Of a stretch of 20,267 nucleotides of DNA, positions 1 through 8,001 are shown piece by piece. The stretch comes from Rhodobacter sp. (lineage in GTDB: Bacteria > Pseudomonadota > Alphaproteobacteria > Rhodobacterales > Rhodobacteraceae), in NCBI GenBank assembly GCA_003536295.1, contig DPZQ01000168.1, forward strand, positions 1 to 20,267, written 5' to 3'. The notes under the pieces are model-generated. The model was not told the DNA's origin and did no database searches. It worked only from the letters and a program-made list of their open reading frames with translations. A program made the translations under genes and the position numbers. Position 1 is the first letter of the stretch, and each line of letters starts with the position of its first letter.

Positions 1-3000
1 CACCAGCGCTATTCCACCAACACTTTCCCGCAATGGTGGTTGGCGCAGCCTTTCCGCATGTTAGCCCATAACGGTGAGATTAATACGCTTAAAGGCAATG
101 TGAATTGGATGAAAAGCCATGAGATTCGAATGGCCTCAAACAATTTTGGTGATGCGGCCGAAGATATCAAACCCATCATACCTGCGGGCACCTCGGACTC
201 GGGGGCGCTGGATGCGGTGTTTGAAGTGTTGGTGCGCTCGGGTCGAAATGCGCCGATGACTAAAACCATGCTGGTACCCGAAGCGTGGAGCAAAGCGACC
301 ATTGATCTGCCTTCTGCTTGGCAAGATATGTACGGCTATTGCAACTCGGTTATGGAACCATGGGACGGCCCTGCCGCCCTTGCGATGACCGATGGCCGTT
401 GGGTGTGCGGCGGTCTTGACCGCAACGGCTTGCGCCCCATGCGCTATGTTGTAACTGGCGACGGTTTTTTGATTGCAGGATCCGAGGCGGGTATGGTCCC
501 TGTTGACGAAGCTACTATTCGTGAAAAAGGCGCCTTGGGGCCCGGGCAAATGATTGCGGTCGATATGGCCGAAGGGCGTCTTTATCACGATACCGAGTTA
601 AAAGATAAATTGGCCGCCGCCCAACCTTTTGGCGAGTGGATCGAAAAAGTGGTTGACCTGAATGTGCTGTTGCGCGACGTGCCAGAAAAACCCCTTTATC
701 AAGGGGCTGATCTGCGAAAACGTCAGATTGCGGCGGGTTATTCGTTAGAAGAGTTAGAGCAGGTTTTGGCCCCTATGGCCGAAGATGGCAAGGAAATGAT
801 TGCCTCGATGGGCGATGACACCCCCTCGGCGGTCTTGTCAAAAGCCTATCGGCCCCTGTCGCATTTCTTTCGGCAAAACTTCAGCCAAGTGACCAATCCG
901 CCCATCGATAGTTTGCGCGAAAGCCGTGTGATGTCGCTCAAAACGCGGTTTGGAAATTTGAAAAATGTGCTGGACGAAAGCTCGGCGCAAACGGAAATTG
1001 TGGTGCTTGAAAGCCCCTTTTTGGCCAACTCGGAATTTGATGTGATGGTCGGTCATTTTGACGACCAGGTCGCGACGATCAATTGCACCTTTCCCAAAGA
1101 CAAAGGGCCGGATGCGCTCCGTCAGGGGTTAGAGCGTATTCGCACCGAAGCCGAAGACGCCGTGCGCTCGGGGGCGTCGCATTTGGTTTTAACCGATCAA
1201 AACCTTTCGCAAGGCGATGTAGGCATGCCCATGATCTTGGCCACAAGTGCCGTGCATTCATGGCTGACGCGCAAAGGGCTTCGGACTTTTTGCTCGATCA
1301 ATACTCGGTCTGCGGAATGTGTTGATCCGCACTATTTCGCAGTTCTGATCGGTTCTGGGGCGACAACGGTAAACGCCTATTTGGCGCAAGACAGTGTCGC
1401 CGACCGTATCGAGCGTGGCTTGATCGAAGGCAACTTGACGGACGCGATGCGCCGCTACCGCGATGCGATCGATGCGGGCTTGCTCAAAATCATGTCGAAA
1501 ATGGGTATTTCGGTGATTTCCTCTTATCGTGGGGGTTTGAACTTTGAGGCCGTGGGCCTGTCGCGGGCGATGGTTGCGGAATACTTCCCCGGCATGCAAA
1601 GCCGTATTTCGGGGATCGGCGTCTCCGGTATTCAGCTGAAGGTCGAAGATGTTCACGCCCGCGCCTTTACCTTGGGGCAAGATGTTTTGCCTATTGGTGG
1701 CTTTTATAAGGTCCGTCGTTCGGGCGAGAAACATGCTTGGGAAGCGCAAACGATGCATATGTTGCAAGCGGCTTGCGATCAGGGCAGCTTTGATATTTGG
1801 AAACAATATACCGCCGCTTTACGTGCCAATCCGCCTATTCATATTCGTGACCTTCTGGATATCAAACCTTTGGGGCAAGCCGTCGCGATTGAAGAGGTGG
1901 AAAGCATCACCTCTATCCGAAAACGGTTTGTGACGCCCGGCATGTCGCTTGGCGCCTTGGGGCCAGAAGCGCATAAAACCCTTAATATAGCGATGAACCG
2001 CATTGGCGCCAAATCTGACAGCGGTGAAGGCGGCGAAGATCCTGCGCATTTCTTGCCCGATGCCAATGGTGATAATCCGTCAGCGAAAATCAAACAGGTG
2101 GCCTCGGGTCGGTTTGGTGTCACGGCGGAATATTTAAACGCCTGCGAAGAGCTAGAGATCAAAGTCGCGCAAGGGGCCAAGCCGGGCGAGGGCGGGCAGT
2201 TGCCGGGCCTTAAAGTGACGGAATTGATCGCAAGGTTGCGCCATTCGACCAAAGGGGTGACGCTTATTTCGCCACCGCCACATCATGATATCTATTCGAT
2301 CGAAGACTTGGCGCAGCTGATCTATGACCTAAAACAAATCAACCCGCGCGCTAAAGTGACGGTCAAACTTGTGTCCTCATCAGGTGTGGGGACTATTGCG
2401 GCGGGCGTGGCCAAAGCCAAGGCCGATATTATTTTGATATCGGGCCATAATGGCGGGACGGGGGCCTCGCCCGGAACATCGATCAAATATGCGGGTCTGC
2501 CATGGGAAATGGGCCTGACCGAAGCGCATCAGGTTCTGTCTATGAACAATCTGCGCGAACGTGTTACACTACGCACCGACGGCGGCTTGCGCACGGGGCG
2601 TGACATTGTCATGGCTGCGATGATGGGTGCAGAAGAGTTCGGCATCGGCACCGCTGCATTGATTGCGATGGGTTGCATTATGGTTCGTCAGTGCCAATCA
2701 AACACCTGCCCCGTTGGCGTCTGTACTCAAAATGAAGCTTTGCGCGCCAAATTCACGGGTACGGCTGATAAGGTTGTTAATCTGATTACCTTTTATGCCC
2801 AAGAAGTCCGCGAGATTTTGGCAAGCATCGGAGTGCGCTCGCTTGATGAGATCATTGGGCGCGCTGATTTGTTAAGCCAAGTGTCGCGCGGTGCGGCGCA
2901 TCTGGATGACTTAGACTTAAACCCACTTTTAATAACCGTTGATGGGGCAGATCGCATCACCTATGATCGTACGCGCCCGCGCAACGCGGTGCCCGATACG

Positions 3001-3816
3001 CTTGATGCAGAAATCATCAAAGACGCTGCACGGTTCTTTGATGATGGCGAAAAGATGCAACTATCTTATGCCGTGCGGAATACTGACCGTACAATAGGGA
3101 CGCGTTCCAGCAGCCATATTGTGCGGAAATTTGGCATGAACAACCATTTGCAAGAAGACCATCTGACTGTAAAACTTGCCGGCTCTTGCGGTCAAAGTTT
3201 AGGGGCCTTTATGGCACGCGGCATCAAGCTAGAGGTGATGGGCGATGCCAATGACTATGTGGGGAAAGGTCTGTCTGGCGGTTTGATCGTGGTACGGCCG
3301 CCGATGACATCGCCGCTTGTGGCGGCTGAAAATACCATCATCGGCAATACGGTGCTTTACGGTGCAACCAAAGGTCATCTGTTCGCGGCCGGTCGCGCGG
3401 GTGAGCGGTTCGCGGTGCGCAACTCGGGCGCGATGGTGGTGATTGAGGGCTGCGGCACCAACGGTTGTGAATATATGACGGGTGGGGTTGCGGTGATCTT
3501 GGGCTCGATCGGGGCCAATTTTGGTGCAGGCATGACGGGTGGGATGGCCTATCTTTATGATCCGAGCAATGAGGCCGACAAAATGGTCAATTCTGAAACA
3601 TTGGTTATGCATCCGGTTGATCATCCCCATTGGGAAGCAGAACTTTTGGGTCTGATTAAACGCCACAGTCTTGAGACGGGCAGCCAAAAGGCCGCTGCGA
3701 TCTTGAGCAATTGGGCCAAAGAAAGGGCTGCCTTCGTACAAATTTGCCCTAAAGAAATGCTGGCCCATTTGCCACATCCCTTGTCGCAAAAAGCCCAAGC
3801 TGTGCCCGCGGAATAG
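1..3816 (+). CDS. gltB: Glutamate synthase large subunit (5' end cut by window)
   Basis: Ferredoxin- or NADPH-dependent glutamate synthase transfers the glutamine amide nitrogen to 2-oxoglutarate, giving two glutamates. The frame is open from base 1, so this is a 3' fragment of 1271 codons. The N-terminal catalytic cysteine and roughly 200 more residues lie outside. Visible parts, in order: the end of the class II glutamine amidotransferase domain (HQRYSTNTFP, LAHNGEINT near the start), the central domain, the FMN-binding synthase domain (KPGEGGQLPG, SPPPHHDIYSIEDL), the 3Fe-4S cysteines at fragment residues 892, 898 and 903 (C-x5-C-x4-C, then NTCPVGVC), and the C-terminal GXGXG beta-helix domain. 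The domain set is that of the bacterial GltB alpha subunit. No gltD follows it, so the small subunit must lie upstream or elsewhere. The internal TTG at 40 is not a real start. Confidence 0.98.
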   Translation, partial: HQRYSTNTFPQWWLAQPFRMLAHNGEINTLKGNVNWMKSHEIRMASNNFGDAAEDIKPIIPAGTSDSGALDAVFEVLVRSGRNAPMTKTMLVPEAWSKATIDLPSAWQDMYGYCNSVMEPWDGPAALAMTDGRWVCGGLDRNGLRPMRYVVTGDGFLIAGSEAGMVPVDEATIREKGALGPGQMIAVDMAEGRLYHDTELKDKLAAAQPFGEWIEKVVDLNVLLRDVPEKPLYQGADLRKRQIAAGYSLEELEQVLAPMAEDGKEMIASMGDDTPSAVLSKAYRPLSHFFRQNFSQVTNPPIDSLRESRVMSLKTRFGNLKNVLDESSAQTEIVVLESPFLANSEFDVMVGHFDDQVATINCTFPKDKGPDALRQGLERIRTEAEDAVRSGASHLVLTDQNLSQGDVGMPMILATSAVHSWLTRKGLRTFCSINTRSAECVDPHYFAVLIGSGATTVNAYLAQDSVADRIERGLIEGNLTDAMRRYRDAIDAGLLKIMSKMGISVISSYRGGLNFEAVGLSRAMVAEYFPGMQSRISGIGVSGIQLKVEDVHARAFTLGQDVLPIGGFYKVRRSGEKHAWEAQTMHMLQAACDQGSFDIWKQYTAALRANPPIHIRDLLDIKPLGQAVAIEEVESITSIRKRFVTPGMSLGALGPEAHKTLNIAMNRIGAKSDSGEGGEDPAHFLPDANGDNPSAKIKQVASGRFGVTAEYLNACEELEIKVAQGAKPGEGGQLPGLKVTELIARLRHSTKGVTLISPPPHHDIYSIEDLAQLIYDLKQINPRAKVTVKLVSSSGVGTIAAGVAKAKADIILISGHNGGTGASPGTSIKYAGLPWEMGLTEAHQVLSMNNLRERVTLRTDGGLRTGRDIVMAAMMGAEEFGIGTAALIAMGCIMVRQCQSNTCPVGVCTQNEALRAKFTGTADKVVNLITFYAQEVREILASIGVRSLDEIIGRADLLSQVSRGAAHLDDLDLNPLLITVDGADRITYDRTRPRNAVPDTLDAEIIKDAARFFDDGEKMQLSYAVRNTDRTIGTRSSSHIVRKFGMNNHLQEDHLTVKLAGSCGQSLGAFMARGIKLEVMGDANDYVGKGLSGGLIVVRPPMTSPLVAAENTIIGNTVLYGATKGHLFAAGRAGERFAVRNSGAMVVIEGCGTNGCEYMTGGVAVILGSIGANFGAGMTGGMAYLYDPSNEADKMVNSETLVMHPVDHPHWEAELLGLIKRHSLETGSQKAAAILSNWAKERAAFVQICPKEMLAHLPHPLSQKAQAVPAE

Positions 3817-3817
3817 C

Positions 3818-3907
3818 CTAGGCGGCGGCCGAACGTTCGGCCGCTTGCCCTTTGGTGGGAATGTCGTTAGCAATCAAGCGCATCACAAGGCGTTTGTAAT
3901 AACCCAT
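3818..3907 (-). CDS. Possible 29-residue basic microprotein
   Basis: The gltB-mtgA gap reads leftward as an open frame starting MGYYKRLVMRLIAND and ending AAERSAAA, 29 codons then TAG. Its codons resemble those of neighbouring genes (CGC, GCC, AAC, GAC, ACC). Its ATG overlaps the mtgA ATG divergently in the tetranucleotide CATG at 3905-3908. The frame stays open further upstream, antisense to the first 20-odd mtgA codons. I see no good ribosome binding site and I do not recognise the sequence. It could be chance coding caused by the GC-rich palindrome. Function unknown. Confidence 0.25.
   Translation of the reverse strand: MGYYKRLVMRLIANDIPTKGQAAERSAAA
3825..3844. terminator. 20-bp perfect palindrome after gltB, probable transcription end
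   Basis: GCGGCCGAAC followed directly by its reverse complement GTTCGGCCGC, 8 bp after the gltB stop codon. As RNA it would fold into a strong GC-rich hairpin. No clear run of T follows on the plus strand (TTGCCCTTTGG), so it is not a textbook intrinsic terminator. Position and stability suggest a 3'-end-protecting or attenuating hairpin. It also falls inside a small leftward reading frame listed separately. Confidence 0.5.
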
Positions 3908-4673
3908 GACGGCCCGCAAATTAAAGAAAAAGCCAAATCTCTCTTTGCCCGTTGCAAGGGCCTTTTTGCGCTATCTTAAGCCACCGTCTCTGCGCCACCT
4001 GCCAATTTGGCATCAAGCGCTGGTTTGGGGGGCGCGTATTTTTGCCATCAAGGTTGGGTTTTTTGGCAGTTTTATATTGCTGTTTATCTTCCTAAATCCA
4101 CCCGGAAATATTTACATGACGCAGGAAAATTGGCGTTTAGGGGGCATTTCGCAGACTTGGGCTCCGTTTGACACTATTGCCCCTGTCATGGCACGGGCGA
4201 TAGTTGCGGCAGAAGACGCCAATTACTGTTTGCATTGGGGGTTTGACATGAAGGCTATTCGTCAAGCTTTGGCCAAGGGCGGCATGCGTGGAGCTTCGAC
4301 CGTGTCGCAGCAGGTGGTCAAGAATGTGTTGTTATGGCCAGATCGATCCTGGTTGCGCAAAGCCTTTGAAGCTACATTAACCCCCGCGATTGAGCTTTTT
4401 TGGTCAAAGCGCCGCATCCTTGAACTTTACATGAATATTGCCGAATTTGATACGGGCGTCTTTGGCGTCGAGGCGGCCTCCCAGCATTATTTTGGCATCT
4501 CTGCGGGCAGGCTAAGCGCTTTGCAAGCAGCCCGATTGGCTGCAGTTCTGCCCAATCCGAAAGAGCGTAACGCTGCCAAGCCCACAAATTTTTTGCGAAA
4601 ACGTACCGCCCAAATTATTCAAGGTGCCGAGACTATCAACCAAGACGGCCGTGCCGCGTGTTTTCAAAATTAA
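3906..4673 (+). CDS. mtgA: Monofunctional biosynthetic peptidoglycan transglycosylase
   Basis: Polymerises lipid II into glycan strands on the periplasmic face of the inner membrane, without a transpeptidase domain. The 255-residue length fits MtgA. A basic N-terminus is followed by one membrane anchor at about residues 42-63. The GT51 motifs then appear in order: the catalytic glutamate in AAEDANYCLHWG (E103), GASTVSQQ at 129-136, RKAFE at 151-155 and KRRILELYMN at 168-177. The ATG is the first start after in-frame stops. There is no strong Shine-Dalgarno sequence before it, so a slightly later TTG start cannot be excluded. It stands 89 bp after gltB and 72 bp before the next gene, so it is probably its own unit or weakly linked. 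Confidence 0.93.
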   Translation: MTARKLKKKPNLSLPVARAFLRYLKPPSLRHLPIWHQALVWGARIFAIKVGFFGSFILLFIFLNPPGNIYMTQENWRLGGISQTWAPFDTIAPVMARAIVAAEDANYCLHWGFDMKAIRQALAKGGMRGASTVSQQVVKNVLLWPDRSWLRKAFEATLTPAIELFWSKRRILELYMNIAEFDTGVFGVEAASQHYFGISAGRLSALQAARLAAVLPNPKERNAAKPTNFLRKRTAQIIQGAETINQDGRAACFQN

Positions 4674-4745
4674 CCATTGATGGGATTGAATTTTTCGTGG
4701 CGAACAGGCAATCAATATAAAAGCCCAGAAAGTTGAAACACTCAA

Positions 4746-5411
4746 ATGAACCGCCTTTATCACGCCACTCTTTCACCTTTTTGCCGCAAAGTGCGCCTGA
4801 CTTTGGCGGAAAAACGCGTTGAAGTAGAGCTGGTCGACGAGCGCTACTGGGATCGCGCCCCTGAATTTATGAAGCGCAATCCCGCTGGCAAAGTGCCTGT
4901 GCTGCGGATGGAGAGTATTACCATCTCGGAAAGTCAGGCTATATGCGAATATCTTGACGAAATGGTGCCCGAACCCCCTTTGATGCCCAAATCACCACAA
5001 GCACGGGCCGAAGTGCGCCGTCTGTGCGGATGGTTTGATGATAAATTTCACCATGAGGTGACGGCAAACCTGCTTTATGAGCGCGTAACCAAAAAGGTCA
5101 TGGGGGCGGGCTATCCTGAATCACGTAATATCAAAGCGGGCGCGCAGGCAATCAAATATCATTTGGACTATATGGCCTATTTGCTTGATCAACGCCGCTG
5201 GCTGGCGGGCGATGTAATGACTTTGGCCGATTTTGCAGCGGCTTCGCATTTATCTTGTTTGGATTATATCTCTGACGTGGATTGGAACCGCCATTCGGTG
5301 GTGAAAGACTGGTACGCCACAATTAAATCAAGACCCAGTTTTCGCCCACTTTTGGTTGATCACCTGTCAGGCTTTCCGCCGCCTGACCATTATTCAAACC
5401 TTGATTTTTGA
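4746..5411 (+). CDS. fzlA: GST-fold protein, likely FtsZ-binding FzlA homologue
   Basis: 221 residues with a glutathione S-transferase fold: an N-terminal thioredoxin-like domain (LSPFCRKVRLTLAEK, NPAGKVPVL, ESQAICEYLDE) and an all-alpha C-terminal domain (WLAGDVMTLADFAAASH). In alphaproteobacteria this subfamily includes FzlA, which binds FtsZ and supports constriction rather than detoxification. Support here: the conserved tryptophan (W35) in the ERYWDR segment and the conserved C-terminal tail ending in a Tyr-Ser-Asn-Leu-Asp-Phe sequence. From memory, Caulobacter FzlA residues W38 and D227 matter for FtsZ binding; they would align with W35 and N218 here. The gene lies 18 bp upstream of queG, probably in one operon. 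Only a weak ribosome binding site is visible. An ordinary GST is the alternative. Confidence 0.7.
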   Translation: MNRLYHATLSPFCRKVRLTLAEKRVEVELVDERYWDRAPEFMKRNPAGKVPVLRMESITISESQAICEYLDEMVPEPPLMPKSPQARAEVRRLCGWFDDKFHHEVTANLLYERVTKKVMGAGYPESRNIKAGAQAIKYHLDYMAYLLDQRRWLAGDVMTLADFAAASHLSCLDYISDVDWNRHSVVKDWYATIKSRPSFRPLLVDHLSGFPPPDHYSNLDF

Positions 5412-5429
5412 CCTAAAGGATAGGCCTTC

Positions 5430-6461
5430 GTGACGTCCGTGTTCAAAGACCTCTTGATTGCCCGCGCCAAATTAGAGGGCTTTTCAAAGCTAGGTATCTG
5501 CGCACCCGACTCCACACCAAAAGCGGCCCCGCGGCTTAAGGCTTTTTTGGACGATGGTCGACACGGGCAAATGGCCTGGATGGACGAGCGCGTGGCATGG
5601 CGTGGCTCGGCACAGGCGCTTTGGCCCGAGGCACGGTCGGTCATTATGTTAGCCGAGCCCTATACGCCTAATTACAATCCGCTTGATGTGCTAAAAAACC
5701 GCGATTTGGCGGCCATTTCCGCCTATGCGCAGGGGCGCGATTATCACGATTTGGTCAAGCGGCGGCTTAAGCGGCTGGGCGGTTGGATCGTCGGGCAAAC
5801 AGCGGCCGAGATCAAGGTTTTTGTCGATACGGCTCCTGTGATGGAAAAACCCTTGGCCGAGGCAGCTGGTTTGGGCTGGCAGGGCAAGCACACCAATCTT
5901 TTGGCGCGCGATTTGGGCAATTGGTTCTTTTTGGGCGCGATTTTCACCACGCTTGATCTGCCAAAAGACCCGCCTGAGGTCAGTCACTGCGGCTCTTGCA
6001 CGGCCTGTTTAGATATTTGCCCTACTCATGCTTTTCCTGCGCCCTATCAGTTGGATGCGCGCCGCTGCATCTCTTATCTAACGATCGAGCATCGCGGCCC
6101 TATCGCGATTGAATTGCGCGAGAAAATGGGCAATCGGATTTATGGTTGTGATGATTGTTTGGCCGTTTGTCCTTGGAATAAATATGCGCAATCTGCGCAT
6201 GATATTGGCTATGATGTGCGCGTGGGCGCACCACCTTTGCGGGAGCTGGCTTTGCTAGATGATGTGGCGTTTCGTAGCCGATTTTCGGGAAGCCCCATCA
6301 AGCGAATTGGCCGCGACCGTTTCTTGCGTAACGTGCTTTATGCAATTGGAAATTCGGGCGAAAAAAATCTGCAATCAGCCTTGCCGGCCCATTTTAAGGA
6401 TCCAGACCCAACCATAGTCGATGCTGCCCGCTGGGCAATGGGGCGGTTAGATAAAGCATAG
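5430..6461 (+). CDS. queG: tRNA epoxyqueuosine reductase
   Basis: Cobalamin- and iron-sulfur-dependent enzyme that reduces epoxyqueuosine to queuosine at tRNA position 34, the last step of the pathway. The 343-residue product carries the N-terminal cobalamin-binding reductase domain with the family aspartate in VDTAPVMEKPLAE (D133). Eight cysteines for two 4Fe-4S clusters follow: 187, 190, 193, 197 (HCGSCTACLDICP), 213, and 240, 243, 247 (GCDDCLAVCPW). The C-terminal helices with the DPDPTIVDAARWAM segment look like a HEAT-type repeat that binds tRNA. The start is a GTG with AAAGGA upstream at 5415-5420. It lies 18 bp after the fzlA-like gene. Confidence 0.96.
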   Translation: MTSVFKDLLIARAKLEGFSKLGICAPDSTPKAAPRLKAFLDDGRHGQMAWMDERVAWRGSAQALWPEARSVIMLAEPYTPNYNPLDVLKNRDLAAISAYAQGRDYHDLVKRRLKRLGGWIVGQTAAEIKVFVDTAPVMEKPLAEAAGLGWQGKHTNLLARDLGNWFFLGAIFTTLDLPKDPPEVSHCGSCTACLDICPTHAFPAPYQLDARRCISYLTIEHRGPIAIELREKMGNRIYGCDDCLAVCPWNKYAQSAHDIGYDVRVGAPPLRELALLDDVAFRSRFSGSPIKRIGRDRFLRNVLYAIGNSGEKNLQSALPAHFKDPDPTIVDAARWAMGRLDKA

Positions 6462-6471
6462 GGCCCGCCCC

Positions 6472-6490
6472 AAGAGGCTGAGCCTTTCTT
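6472..6490. terminator. Weak hairpin between convergent queG and ilvE
   Basis: AAGAGGC-TGA-GCCTTTCTT: a short stem with GU pairs, a 3-nt loop and a T-rich tail on the plus strand, 10 bp after the queG stop. It could end queG transcription. The stem is short, so this is a tentative call. Confidence 0.35.
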
Positions 6491-7359
6491 TAGGCGCGAA
6501 CCAGTTTTTCGTAATCCGTCGAAATCTCACGCGTCAAAGCACCCACTTCGAAACTATAGGCGCCAATTTGCCCCACGGGGGTAACTTCGGCGGCTGTGCC
6601 TGTAAGCCAGCACTGTTCAAACCCTTCAAGCTCTTGCGCCTCTATGTGGCGTTCATGCACAGTTAAGCCTTTGGCTCTTAGCATGCCAATAACGGTTTGA
6701 CGAGTGATACCGTTCAAAAAGGAATCAGCCAAAGGTGTGTGGACTTCGCCATTTTTAATAAAGAAAATATTAGCACCCGTCGCTTCTGCCACATAGCCAC
6801 GATAGTCAAACATCATCGCGTCAGAGCAGCCTTTGGCTTCGGCGGCATGTTTTGACATGGTGCAAATCATGTAGAGACCAGCCGCTTTTGCCGCATGGGG
6901 AATGGTTTCAGGGCTCGGGCGTTTCCATTTTGAAATGTCGAGCTTGGCACCCTTCATTTTGGCGTCGCCGTAATATGCACCCCATTCCCAAACCGCCACG
7001 GCCATGCGCACCGGATTGCGTTTGGCTGCAACACCCATATCATCGCCCGCACCGCGCCATGCAACGGCACGCACATAGGCGTCGGTTAGGCCATTTGCTT
7101 TAAGCGTTTGCTCTTTGGCAGCTTCAATTTGGTCAACCGAATAGGGAATGTCCATATCCAAATAAACGCCAGATTGTAGCAGGCGTGCAGAATGTGCGCG
7201 CGATTTAAAAATCTTGCCATTGTAGCAACGTTCGCCTTCAAATACGGATGACGCGTAGTGCATAGCATGGGTTAGTATATGTACATTGGCATCACGCCAG
7301 TCGACCAAAGCCCCATCCATCCAAATTTTGCCATCGCGATCACTATAAGAGCCAGCCAT
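6490..7359 (-). CDS. ilvE: Branched-chain amino acid aminotransferase (PLP fold type IV)
   Basis: Transfers the amino group between glutamate and the branched-chain 2-oxo acids, the last step of Val, Leu and Ile synthesis and the first of their breakdown. 289 residues, typical for class IV aminotransferases. Visible motifs: HAMHYASSVFEGER near residues 31-44, the PLP-binding lysine in PHAAKAAGLY (K158), EATGANIFFIKNGEVHTP at 192-209, FLNGITRQTV, and LTGTAAEVTPV. A GAGGA Shine-Dalgarno sequence precedes the ATG. The gene is divergent from petP, with an inverted repeat just upstream of its start (7371-7391) that may be an operator. D-amino acid aminotransferase is a related alternative, but the motifs and size favour IlvE. 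Confidence 0.93.
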   Translation of the reverse strand: MAGSYSDRDGKIWMDGALVDWRDANVHILTHAMHYASSVFEGERCYNGKIFKSRAHSARLLQSGVYLDMDIPYSVDQIEAAKEQTLKANGLTDAYVRAVAWRGAGDDMGVAAKRNPVRMAVAVWEWGAYYGDAKMKGAKLDISKWKRPSPETIPHAAKAAGLYMICTMSKHAAEAKGCSDAMMFDYRGYVAEATGANIFFIKNGEVHTPLADSFLNGITRQTVIGMLRAKGLTVHERHIEAQELEGFEQCWLTGTAAEVTPVGQIGAYSFEVGALTREISTDYEKLVRA

Positions 7360-7370
7360 TATTCCTCACG

Positions 7371-7391
7371 TTTTGCGAATGTTGCGCAAAA
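7371..7391. promoter_or_regulatory. Inverted repeat between ilvE and petP, candidate operator
   Basis: TTTTGCG, seven spacer bases AATGTTG, then CGCAAAA: perfect 7-bp arms, 11 bp upstream of the ilvE start codon. A second symmetric sequence, GTCC-GAACT-GGAC, lies at 7395-7407. The size and symmetry suit a dimeric winged-helix regulator such as a MarR protein, and a MarR gene is the divergent neighbour. The regulator is an inference. Confidence 0.45.
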
Positions 7392-7500
7392 TAAGTCCGA
7401 ACTGGACATAATATTGCGTCAAATGATATATTGGCTATCAGTCTGTACTTGGAAAGTCAATAACGCTGACGTAAAATGGGATCAACGAAAGGAGCAAGTT

Positions 7501-8001
7501 ATGGTGCAAAGGCTAGCGACGGGCGAAAGCCTACTGTTTCTAACGGATGAGCAACTGCGCAAGGGAATTGAGGCGATGTTTTTCGCCTATCGAGGATTTA
7601 CCGCTGACCCTGATCGTATCTTGCAAGATCTTGATTATGGGCGCGCCCATCATCGGGCAATCCACTTTATCAACCGAAACTCGGGCACTACGGTGACTAA
7701 TTTATTAATTACATTGGGCGTGACCAAACAGTCTTTGAACCGTGTGCTGCGCAGTTTGATTGCTGATGGTATGGTTGAAAGTCGAGTTGGGCGCTCGGAT
7801 CGGCGAGAAAGACATTTGTTTTTAACAGCCAAAGGAAATGAACTTGAACGCAGCCTATCAGACGCGCAGCGCGCTCGCATGCGCTCGGCCTACCGCCAAG
7901 CCGGTCCCGTGGCCGTGCAGGGCTTTCGTCAAGTGCTAGAGGCCATTATGGACCCAGATTCACGGCGCCAATTCCTTTCGCTTAAGGAAATCAAAAAATG
8001 A
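7501..8001 (+). CDS. petP: MarR-family regulator, PetP type
   Basis: 166-residue winged-helix regulator of the MarR family. After about 55 N-terminal residues comes the DNA-binding domain: NSGTTVTNLLITLGVTKQSL and NRVLRSLIADGMVESR form the helix-turn-helix region, and GRSDRRERHLFLTAKG is the wing with its typical DxR residues. I chose ATG 7501 because AAAGGAG lies at 7488-7494; the frame is open upstream to 7279 but that part runs antisense into ilvE. The stop overlaps the response-regulator start (ATGA), so the two are translated together. A MarR-response regulator pair in this order is known as petP-petR in Rhodobacter capsulatus, where petR is needed for growth and lies near the cytochrome bc1 genes. 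The petABC genes are not in this window. Confidence 0.8.
   Translation: MVQRLATGESLLFLTDEQLRKGIEAMFFAYRGFTADPDRILQDLDYGRAHHRAIHFINRNSGTTVTNLLITLGVTKQSLNRVLRSLIADGMVESRVGRSDRRERHLFLTAKGNELERSLSDAQRARMRSAYRQAGPVAVQGFRQVLEAIMDPDSRRQFLSLKEIKK

Noticed and set aside
1258..1806. 182-residue leftward frame inside gltB
   Set aside because: Antisense shadow; gltB on the plus strand is fully conserved through this region.
4686..4721. TTGAAT and TATAAA as a sigma-70 promoter for the fzlA-like gene
   Set aside because: The spacer is 24 bases, too long for a normal promoter; TATAAA alone is not enough.
7279..7500. N-terminal extension of petP
   Set aside because: It runs antisense into ilvE and through the operator-like repeat; a strong AAAGGAG sits before ATG 7501, which gives a normal MarR length.
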